A DNA stretch of 64,000 nucleotides from G963704535 sp963704535. GTDB taxonomy: Bacteria > Chloroflexota > Chloroflexia > Chloroflexales > Roseiflexaceae. Shown in pieces: positions 16,958-24,852 of the stretch. Position 1 is the stretch's first letter. The number at the start of each line of letters is the position of its first letter. The position numbers were made by a program, and so were the translations under genes. The stretch lies in assembly GCA_963704535.1 (NCBI GenBank), contig OY969916.1, positions 10,788,001-10,852,000 on the forward strand, written 5' to 3'. The notes under the pieces were generated by a model. The model was not told the origin of the DNA, ran no database searches, and worked only from the letters and a program-made list of their open reading frames with translations.

Positions 16958-19900
16958 TCAGTTAATTGGCGGCGGGCTGGGCCGCAGATCGATCGTCACC
17001 GGCTTGGACTCGTTGTTTTGCTCGTCGCTCTCGGCCACCCGGCAGCCGACGGGCGTAAGCTCCTCGCCGTCGCAACTGTCGGCCAGGGCGCTGACCAGGA
17101 CCTGCGAGTTCAGGCTTGAAGAAAGGAACGTCAGGACGCCCTCGAACGCTATGGTATCTGCCCCGGCTAACGGCTCGTTCGTGTACGGATACCAGGGATC
17201 GGCCTGCCCCTCCACGGTGAAGGCGACGGTGAAGGAGGCGCCGGCGACGTCGGTGTAGCGCACCGACACCTTGAAGGGCTCGGCGGCGGTGCCGCCCTGG
17301 TTGGCGATGACGACGCGAACCGGCACTTCGACGAAGGCTCTGCCCCGGCGGGTGGCCGGGCCGGTGGCCTCCAGGGAGACTACGACGAGGTCGGGCGGGC
17401 TGGGCGTGAGCGTTTCGGTCGGCGTGGGCGTTTCGGTCGGCGTTGATGTGGGCGTGGGCGTGTCAGTCGGCGTGGACGTTGGTGTGTCGGTTGGCGTGCT
17501 GGTCGGTGTATCAGTCGGTAGCGCCGGCTCCGGCGTGAGCGTGGGCGGCTGGCTGGTTGGCGTGTCGGTGGGCGTGACGACGATGCTGCCTACGTCGATC
17601 TGTAGCAGCGCCGGCTCTGTGGAGGTTCGACCGTCGCCGTCGCGGACGCGCAGGGTCGCCTGGTACGTGCCGGGCCGATCGTAGGTGTGCGTCGTGATCG
17701 GGCTGGTCGTCTCGGCGGTTGTGCCGTCGCCGAAGTCCCAGATGAAGAGCAGCGGGGCACCATCGGCTGTGCTGCTGCCGCCGGCGTCGAACGTGACCGC
17801 CAGCGGGGCGTCGCCGGAGTTCGGGCGCGCGTTCGCGACTGCGACGGGCGCCTGGTCGCCGAAGAACAACGAGCCCGCGATCCAGAGGATGGCTAGCAGG
17901 GCGATGATCCCAGCCCCGGCCGCCAGCAGCGCCGGGCGCAGGGGCCAGCCCTCGCCGGAGGTAGTCGGCGGCACTGGCGGGAACAGCTCAAGGTAGGTCA
18001 TGTTGCGCCTGGTCGCGGCGGCCCCGGCTTGGTCGCCCATCCGCCGGCGCAGCTCTAGCGCCTGGTTGAGGGCGTCGGCGGCGCTGGCGCGGTCGCCCAG
18101 CAGCCCGGCGCGGGTGCCGCGCTCGTGCAGCGCCCAGGCCCGCAGGGCGCCATCGCCGCTCTGGCGGGCGGCTGCCGTGGCCCCATCGATCACATCGCCC
18201 CAGCTTCCCCACAGCCCGTGCAGGACCATGGCCGGCTGGACCGACTTGGCCAGCGCGCCGGCCTCGGCGGCCCGCCCCTCGGCCAGCAGCGTCTCGATCG
18301 CCTGCATCAGGTTGCCGCGCTCGCGCTCGATCCAGGCCAGGTCGCCGGCCCGCAGCCCAGCCGCGCCAGCCAGGAACGCCGCCGCACGGCTGCGCTCGCG
18401 CTCCGGCGGCAGCAGCTCCTCCAGCGTTCGCCGCAGGCTGGGCGTCGCCACCTCGTAGCGGTCCTCGTTGCCCTGCACCAGCCCCAGGCCGATCAGCCGC
18501 TGGAGCATCGTACGCAGGGCCGGCGCGGGGAGCCCACTGGACCCGGCCAGTGTCTCGATGTGGGCGTGCGGCTTTCCGACCACGACCGCCGCGAGGACGG
18601 CGCGCTCTTGCTCGTTCAGTCCCTCGATCGAGAGCCGGGCGGCCAGCGCCAGAGCTGAGTGATTGTTGCCCTGGGCGATCCGGTCCTCCAGCACTGCCGC
18701 GATCTGCCCGATCGGCACGGTCTGCTGGCGCAGCACACGGGCGACCAGCAGCAGCGGCAGCGGCAGGTCGCCCAGCGCGGCGCAGACCCGGTCCAGCGCC
18801 GCCGCGATCTCGGACCGGGCGCCGTCGAGCCGCGTGATCGAGGCGCACAGCGCGACTGCGTCGGCGCGCGGCAGGCTGCCGAGCGACAGGTCGAGCAGCG
18901 TGCCCGGCCCCTCGCCGTCGGCGGCGACCAGCGCGGCGCTGTTGGGCAGTGTCGTCTCGACCAGCCGCGTCAGCTCGTCGTAGCTCAAGGGCAGCCGGTC
19001 GAGGACTACCAGTGCCTGTAGCCGGCCCAGGTAGGTCTGCGCCGCGCCCGGATCAACCCGCATCGTGGTGCTGGCGCTGTAGAAGCGGGCGAACAGCCGC
19101 TGGAGCACGTCGTCCAGGTGCGGTGGCTCGTCGGCCCCGTCGACGCAGACGACGCCGTGGGGCAGCGCGCCGGGCGGAGTATTGGCGGCGATCTGGGTCA
19201 GCAGCGTGGAGAGGCCACAGCCGGGCGGGCCGTACAGCCAGGCGCCGCCGCCGGGCCGCAGCTCAGCCAGCAGATCGCGCTGCTCCGCCTCGCGGTCGCG
19301 GAAGTCGCGCCGGCGGCGGGGCGGGCTGGGCGCGGCGCCGAGTTGCACGACGGTGGGCGGCGGCGCCGAGAGCAGCGCGCCGGCCAGGGCGTGAATGCCG
19401 ACCGCCGCGACGGCTCCGTTGTCGGCCGGCCTGGCGACAATCGTGCCGGGCAGCGTCTGGGTGAGGGGCGCCGGCAGGTCGAACAGCACGCCGTCGGGCG
19501 CGCGGGTGTAGACCACCGGGATGCCCCAGTCGGCGCGGCCCAGCCCGGCGGCGCTCATCACCGCCTTGCGCCCCTCGGTCATGCAGGTGTCGAGCGGGAA
19601 GCCCTCGGCCAGCGCCTGGTAGAAGTTCTTGGCGAACGCCCGCGCCGCGTCGTCGGGGAGGGTCGATTGCATCGCCACGACAGCGGGCACCTGGGCGCGC
19701 ACCAGCGCTGGGGCCAGGCTGCGGAATGGGTCGGTCGCCAGCCGGGCGCTGTCGCTGGTGTCGAGCACCACCAGCCGCACCCGGCTGCGGTTCAGCATAA
19801 TGCCCGAACTCAGGCGCGCTGACCGGCTTGGGGCCGTCGGGGCCTTCGAGGTACAGCCGGCCGGTCGCGCCGTCGTCGCCGAAGCCGCCGTGCCCGACGA

Positions 19901-20522
19901 AATGCCAGATGTCGAAGCCCTCGCGCAGCCGCTGCTGGAGCGTCGCGGCGCTGATGCGCGGCTCCAGCGTGACCCGCACGTGCTCGCCGAGCTGGGCCAG
20001 CGCCGCGCTGACCTCCTGGAGCGCGCGCTCGGCGCCGTCGCCGGCCTGCGCGCCGGCGCCCGAAAGCAGGACCTTGAGCGGCAGGCTGGTCTTCAGCTTG
20101 GGGGTGGCCAGCGGCTGGGGGATGTAGCGGACGACCGGCGCGTCGAGCAGCGCCAGCGGCCCCAGGTCGGGGTCGTGGAGCAGCTCCCACGGCAGCCCGG
20201 CCACCTCGGCCTGGCGCGGGTCAATGCTTAACCGGATGCGTAGCCCCTGGCCGGGCTGGAGCATGCCCTGGCTGCGGGCGTAGACTTCCTTGACCTGGCC
20301 GTGGAACAGCGCGCCGAACAGGATCTGGCCGATCCGCGCCAGCAGCTCCTCGTCGGTGTCGAGCGCCGCCAGCCGGGCCGCCAGCGCCCGGTAGGCCGGG
20401 TCGTCGGTCGGCGGCGCGAAGGCGCCACGCGCGTCGCCACCCGGCGCGCGCACCGTGAAGGGGACGATGGCGCCGGCGCGGGGCTGGATGTCGATCTCGA
20501 AATCGGCGTAGTGGGCGAACAT
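16958..20522 (-). pseudogene. CHAT-domain / STAND-like membrane protein with PKD and CARDB domains, frameshifted near 19806
   Basis: Paralog of the preceding gene, colinear without gaps over the CHAT domain. It starts at ATG 20522 (MFAHYADFEI). The first 240 residues, including the CHAT His motif IWHFVGHG (H211), are in one frame. The remainder (IMLNRS onward) is shifted by one extra base in the run TTCGGGC near 19806. At the Cys position the sequence is LVVLDTSDSAR, so Cys is replaced by Ser. The P-loop is GPPGCGLST, again without lysine. TPR-like helices, a membrane helix (LLAAGAGIIALLAILWIAG), a PKD domain (FIWDFGDGTT, HTYDRPGTY), a TPT linker and a CARDB-like domain (PDLVVVSLEATG to the end) follow. 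If the frameshift is real, the product is split. Confidence 0.78.
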
Positions 20523-20600
20523 CAGGGCGGTCTCGTGCGAAAAGCGAGTCTATAGGGATGAACGGGTGGGTGGCGGGTTTTCGAGTTGATGGATATCCGT

Positions 20601-21815
20601 TCACGCGGATCGCGAGCGCCGATCCCCCGGCCGCCCAAGCGCCCGCTCGTAGCACGCCAGCACCCGCTCGACCACCCGGTCCCACGTGAACATCTCCAGC
20701 GTCCACGCCCGGCCCGCCGCGCCCAGCCGCGCGCGCAGCGCCCCGTCGGCCAGCAGCGCGCCGATGCGGTCGGCCAGCGCCGCCGCGTCGGCCGGCGGCA
20801 CCAGGTAGCCGGTCTCGCCGTCGCGCACCACCTCGGGCAGGCCACCGGTGCGGGCGGCCACCACCGGGCGCCCGCAGGCCATGGCCTCGCACGCGGCAAT
20901 GCAGAAGGTCTCGTGGTCGGTACTGGGGATGACGAACAGGTCGCTCACCGCGTGGTAGGCCGGCAGTTGGGCGTTGGGCAGCGGGCCGAGGAAATGGACC
21001 CGCTCGGCGATGCCCAGCTCGTGCGCCCGCCGCTCCAGGGCCGCGCGGTGCGGGCCATCGCCGGCCAGCAGCAGATGCGGGGGCAGGCTCCCGTCAGTCG
21101 CGTGGCGCCCGTTGTGTTGTCGCGCGACGGACAACGGACCACGGACCACGGACAACCGCGCGACGGCATCGAGCAGGTGGTCGAGGCCCTTGAACGTCAC
21201 CAGCCGGCCGACATACAGCAGCAGCGGCGCGCCATCGGGCGCGAGCCGCCGGCGCAGCGCCTGGTTGGCCGGCAGCGGCCGGAAGATCGACTCGTCGAAG
21301 CCGTTGTACGAGACCGCGATCGGGAAGCGGAAGTGCTGCTCGACCATGCTGGCGTTGTAGCGACTACACGCGAACGCGCCATCGACCGCGCGGCGAAACA
21401 GGATATCGCCGGGGAAGAAATCGGTCCCCTGCGAGTTGTACAGCACCCGCGCCCCACTCCGCCGCCGGGCCAGCGCCGCGACCGGGAAGTCGTACGGCTT
21501 CGAGACCTGGATGATATCGAAGTCACCCGCCGTCAAGTCCGGCAGCGCCCGCGCAGCCATTGACAGCCGCTCCAGCAGCTTCAGGAGATTTAATGACTTA
21601 CGTAGGGGCGGCACCTTGCCCCATGCCTCGCGCGGGATAAAGGGATAGCGCAGCACCGTCAGATCCTGGTAGGGCCGCAGCACCTTGCCGCGCCCGCCGA
21701 ACAGCGTCACCGCGTGGCCGCGCTCCGACAGGCGCCTGGCGATCTCCCACACGAAGCTCTCAACGCCGCCGTGCTTGGTCGTCGTCGTCAGGTTATAGAG
21801 GGCGATTTTCAGCAT
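20601..21815 (-). CDS. GT4 family glycosyltransferase with in-frame repeat insert
   Basis: GT-B glycosyltransferase of 404 residues. The N-terminal domain has [19 protein letters not shown] (acceptor-site glycine loop). The donor domain has [48 protein letters not shown] (E-x7-E as ETFCIAACE) and GETGYLVPP. Between the first donor-domain helix and the next strand lies [20 protein letters not shown], encoded by a heptamer array and foreign to the family. It opens the second group of glycan genes (flippase and methyltransferase follow upstream on the same strand). Probably acts on a lipid-linked intermediate in the cytoplasm. Confidence 0.87.
   Translation of the reverse strand: MLKIALYNLTTTTKHGGVESFVWEIARRLSERGHAVTLFGGRGKVLRPYQDLTVLRYPFIPREAWGKVPPLRKSLNLLKLLERLSMAARALPDLTAGDFDIIQVSKPYDFPVAALARRRSGARVLYNSQGTDFFPGDILFRRAVDGAFACSRYNASMVEQHFRFPIAVSYNGFDESIFRPLPANQALRRRLAPDGAPLLLYVGRLVTFKGLDHLLDAVARLSVVRGPLSVARQHNGRHATDGSLPPHLLLAGDGPHRAALERRAHELGIAERVHFLGPLPNAQLPAYHAVSDLFVIPSTDHETFCIAACEAMACGRPVVAARTGGLPEVVRDGETGYLVPPADAAALADRIGALLADGALRARLGAAGRAWTLEMFTWDRVVERVLACYERALGRPGDRRSRSA
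21122..21165. repeat. Heptamer array inside a coding region (GGACCAC/GGACAAC units)
   Basis: About five units of the GGACAAC/GGACCAC type, flanked by the inverted pair CGCGCGACGG and CCGCGCGACGG-like segments. Translated in frame inside the GT4 donor domain. Confidence 0.7.
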
Positions 21816-21822
21816 TGTTTTA

Positions 21823-21843
21823 TCAGTTGTCAGTTGTCAGTTA
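21823..21843. repeat. Heptamer array (TCAGTTG x3)
   Basis: Three direct TCAGTTG units immediately 5' of the GT4 gene and beside a palindromic element. The same unit occurs inverted at 21979-22021 on the other side of that element. Confidence 0.8.
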
Positions 21844-21847
21844 AACG

Positions 21848-21978
21848 AGTTACGCGGTACATTTTCTTCCTTTCATCGACGATTTTTCGCCCGGCCAGGC
21901 GAAAAATCGTCGATGAAAAAGGTGAAGTACCTTGCTGCCGCAGGCAATAGAGCATTGCGAGTGCCACTGCATAAGCTC
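21848..21978. repeat. 130-bp palindromic element, copy 1
   Basis: A perfect 21-bp stem (21871-21891 with 21898-21918, loop CGGCCA) sits inside a longer imperfect hairpin whose outer bases are GGTAC and GTAC. A conserved single-stranded tail follows (AGTACCTTGCTGCCGCAGGC, then AATAGAGCATTGCG). A second copy lies at 57205-57335. Three stem positions differ between the copies, each with a matching change on the other arm. Confidence 0.8.
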
Positions 21979-22021
21979 TGTCAGTTGTCAGTTGCAACGG
22001 ACCACGGACAACTGACAACGG
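21979..22021. repeat. Inverted heptamer array (TCAGTTG / CAACTGA)
   Basis: Two TCAGTTG units followed by GGACCAC, GGACAAC and TGACAAC units. It ends next to the stop codon of the flippase gene. Confidence 0.75.
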
Positions 22022-22024
22022 ACT

Positions 22025-23722
22025 CTACAGGAGACGGGCCAGGGTACTCTTAAACGGCAGCTTCAGGCTCAAGATCCGCCTGCGCTCCTGCTCGTCCAGG
22101 CCGCCGAGCAGCCGCAGCGCCACCAGGTAGCCGGCCCCGCCCAGCCCAGCCAGCCCGGCCAGGCCCAACGCCCCCAGCCAGTTTCTAGCGCCAGGCGCCA
22201 GCGGCCAGACCTGGAGCAGCAGCCCCAGCGGGATGCCGAACGCCAGCGTCGCCGCCGTCACCCGCCCGACAAAGCGTAGCGGGAAGCGTAGACCCATATT
22301 TTTATTGACATAAAGGAGGTTCATAATGCGCGGCAGCACCCGCGCGCACCCCACCACGATCGCGGCGCTCAGGAGCGCATACTGCGGGGCCAGCGGCACC
22401 AGCAGCGCCAGCAGCGGCCCGCTGAGCAACGCCAGCGACCGGGCCATCAGCACCGGGCGATAGCGCTCGTAGACCATCAGCACATTGTGGGGCACGCTGA
22501 ACAGCAACTCGGCGAACGTGAAGCCGATAAACAAATAGATCAGCAGATCGGTCGTGGCGAAACGCGGGTACAGCAGCGCCAGTAGCCGCGGCGTCAGCAG
22601 CGCCAGCCCGGCCGCCGCCGGGATCAGCAGCAGCGCGAAGATCCGCGTCAGGCTGCCGTAGGTCTCCTGGAGCGCCGCCGGATCCTGCCGCCCGCGGATG
22701 CGCGCCAGTAGCGGCGTCAGCACCCCGCTGAACGGGATATAGACATAACCGAGATAGTCTTTGGCGAACTTGTAGGCGAACCCGATCAGCCCGACGCTGG
22801 TCAGATCCAGACCCATCGCCGTCAGCGCGAACAGGAGAAACGCCGCATCGTAGAACCAGGTGGTCGCCTGGGTCACGAACGACATCGCGGCGAACCGAGC
22901 GAAGCGGCGCGGCAGCGTCGTGTCCGGCGCTTCGCTGGGGCTGCCGGGGCCAAGCTCGCGGGCCGAGCGGGCCGCCTGCCAGGCCGCCAGTGCCACCGCC
23001 GCCACCGGCGTGATCACCATGCCCAGCAGCACGCCTTCGAGCCGCCAGCCGAGCAGGATCAGCCCCACGATCAGCAGCGGCTGGAGCAGCGTCACGACCA
23101 CTGTGATGACGTTCCAGGCCCGCTGCTTGAAGTAGGCTGTCAGGAACTGCATAAACACGTCGTAGAGCGCGCCGAAGAACACCAGCGCGCCGACGGCCCA
23201 CAGAAACAGCGTCCCGCGCGCCTGGACCTGGCCGATCACCGCCACCTGCGCGTCACGCTCGACCCGTTCGCGCGCGATCTCCGCCGCCGGCGCGCCCTGC
23301 GCCTCCAGCGCGGCGATCTTCTGCTCCTGCCGCAGGAGCGCCTGCCCCTCGTTCGCCACGACGTAGCCGATCAGCGGGCGGCTGAGGAGCAGCATTAGGG
23401 CGATACAGCCGATCACAATCGCTAGCTTGAGCGCGATGATCTTGCTCAGGAAGCGCGCCACCCCGGCCCGGCCGCCGCGCCGCTCGACCTCTGGGATGAA
23501 GCGTGGCAGGCTGCGCTCGATCCCCAGGTCGGCGAACAGCCCGATCGACGCCGCCAGGCCGGTGAGCAGCGCCAGCACGCCATTCTCGGCCGGCGTGAGG
23601 GTGTTGAACAACAGCACGCTGGCGACCAGGCCAACCACAAAACGGGCCGGGAACAGCAGCGTGTTCCAGGCCGCAGCGCTAGCGACGCGCTCGGTCAGCG
23701 ATGGTTGCCGGGGAGTCGTCAT
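22025..23722 (-). CDS. Wzx-like oligosaccharide flippase (MOP/PST superfamily)
   Basis: Polytopic protein of 565 residues with about 14 hydrophobic helices. Its start, AAAWNTLLFPARFVVGLVAS, with LTPAENGVLALLTGLA soon after, is typical of polysaccharide transporters of the Wzx/MOP family. Charged segments (ERRGGRAGVARFLSKI) lie in predicted cytoplasmic loops. An unusual hydrophilic insertion at about 125-155 (RQEQKIAALEAQGAPAAE) is predicted to be helical. Expected to move undecaprenyl-linked oligosaccharide across the membrane. It sits between GT4 and methyltransferase genes, which supports a role in surface glycan export. Confidence 0.85.
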   Translation of the reverse strand: MTTPRQPSLTERVASAAAWNTLLFPARFVVGLVASVLLFNTLTPAENGVLALLTGLAASIGLFADLGIERSLPRFIPEVERRGGRAGVARFLSKIIALKLAIVIGCIALMLLLSRPLIGYVVANEGQALLRQEQKIAALEAQGAPAAEIARERVERDAQVAVIGQVQARGTLFLWAVGALVFFGALYDVFMQFLTAYFKQRAWNVITVVVTLLQPLLIVGLILLGWRLEGVLLGMVITPVAAVALAAWQAARSARELGPGSPSEAPDTTLPRRFARFAAMSFVTQATTWFYDAAFLLFALTAMGLDLTSVGLIGFAYKFAKDYLGYVYIPFSGVLTPLLARIRGRQDPAALQETYGSLTRIFALLLIPAAAGLALLTPRLLALLYPRFATTDLLIYLFIGFTFAELLFSVPHNVLMVYERYRPVLMARSLALLSGPLLALLVPLAPQYALLSAAIVVGCARVLPRIMNLLYVNKNMGLRFPLRFVGRVTAATLAFGIPLGLLLQVWPLAPGARNWLGALGLAGLAGLGGAGYLVALRLLGGLDEQERRRILSLKLPFKSTLARLL

Positions 23723-23733
23723 GATTTACGATT

Positions 23734-23803
23734 GCGTGAAACGTGAAACGTGAAGCGTGATGCGTGAAAATCGTTACCCCTTCACCCCTTCACCCCTTCA
23801 TCT
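23734..23803. repeat. Repeat-filled junction (GTGAAAC heptamers and CACCCCTT octamers)
   Basis: Two to three GTGAAAC units with GTGAAGC/GTGATGC variants, then three CACCCCTT units that run into the 3' end of the methyltransferase gene (its last residues RDDKMKG are repeat-encoded). Confidence 0.75.
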
Positions 23804-24656
23804 TGTCATCGCGTACCAGGAGCAGCTCGAACGTCCCCTGGAACAGCGTGCGGTAGGCGACGTAGGCGATCTGCGCCAGGCCGAGGCGGCGCAGCAGATC
23901 GCGGGCGCGGCCCTTCATGCCGCTGGCGGTGCCCTCGCCGCGCCGCACCCGGTCCTCGCGGATGTCGCCGATGCGAAAGCCGTGGCGGGCCGCCAGGCGC
24001 CGGAAGCCCGCGATCGTGTAGTAGTGCATCTCGGAGAACTTCTGCCGGTCGCTGAAGGCCGCGCCGCCCTTGCTCCGGCCGCGCCCCTCGATCAGCGCCT
24101 CGGCCAGCGGGCGCGGCAGCCAGTTGAGCAGCGGCATGTGGTAGTGTGGGTCGCGAAAGGCGTAGCGATTGATTACCGTGACCAGTGCCCGGCCGCCGGG
24201 GCGCAACACCCGCGCCAGCTCAGCCAGCAGCCGCTCCGGGTCCTGCACATGCTCGACCACGTCCCAGCAGATCGCCAGGTCAAAGCTGCCATCGGCGAAG
24301 GGTAGCGCCTCGCCGGCGCCGTTGACCACCGGCAGAGCCAGGTCGTAGCGCGCCGCCCGCAGCCCGATGATGTCGCAGTACTCGCGGTTGTACTCAAAGG
24401 CCAGCGGCACGGCCCCGGCCAGCCCCAGCGCCACGCTGGTGCCGCCCATGCCGCCGCCCAGGTCCAGGATGCGCCGCCCTGGCAGCGCGCCGCCGTAGTG
24501 GGCGATCAGCCGCAGCCGCTCGCCCTGCTCGCGCTCCTGCCAGATTCGGCCCTCGCGCCAGCGGTCGAAGTCAGGCCGCCAGGTCATGTGGGCCAGCCAG
24601 CGGTCGATCCGTCTGGTCAGCTCGGCCTCGCGGGCCGGGTCAAGGGTTGTAGTCAT
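23790..24656 (-). CDS. Class I SAM-dependent methyltransferase
   Basis: A 288-residue protein with the Rossmann-like SAM site ILDLGGGMGGTSVALG (motif I), the acidic end of strand 2 in FEYNREY, SFDLAICWDVVEHVQDPERL (motif III-like, methyltransferase 11 type) and ARVLRPGGRALVTV (motif IV). A basic C-terminal region could contact a glycan or lipid substrate. It may methylate a sugar or a glycan end, inferred from its position beside the flippase. Other small-molecule substrates are possible. Confidence 0.8.
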   Translation of the reverse strand: MTTTLDPAREAELTRRIDRWLAHMTWRPDFDRWREGRIWQEREQGERLRLIAHYGGALPGRRILDLGGGMGGTSVALGLAGAVPLAFEYNREYCDIIGLRAARYDLALPVVNGAGEALPFADGSFDLAICWDVVEHVQDPERLLAELARVLRPGGRALVTVINRYAFRDPHYHMPLLNWLPRPLAEALIEGRGRSKGGAAFSDRQKFSEMHYYTIAGFRRLAARHGFRIGDIREDRVRRGEGTASGMKGRARDLLRRLGLAQIAYVAYRTLFQGTFELLLVRDDKMKG

Positions 24657-24784
24657 GATGTATGATGCTTCGTGGTCGGGTGGCGGGCGAACACGAGGGT
24701 TCGCCCTGCGTGATGCTGTTTCGCTGCGTTACGGCGCGGGCGAACACGAGGTTCGCCCTTACGCACTCTGGCTCAGTGCTTGGC

Positions 24785-24850
24785 CGTCCATCCTCCATCC
24801 TCCGTCCTCAGTTCCCTTCACCCCTCGGTGGTCGGTGGTCGGTGGTCGGC
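24785..24850. repeat. Heptamer arrays (TCCATCC, then GGTCGGT)
   Basis: Two to three CCATCCT units, a short CCCTTCACCCCT stretch, then about four GGTCGGT units ending at the stop codon of the lipoprotein gene. Confidence 0.8.
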
Positions 24851-24852
24851 GG

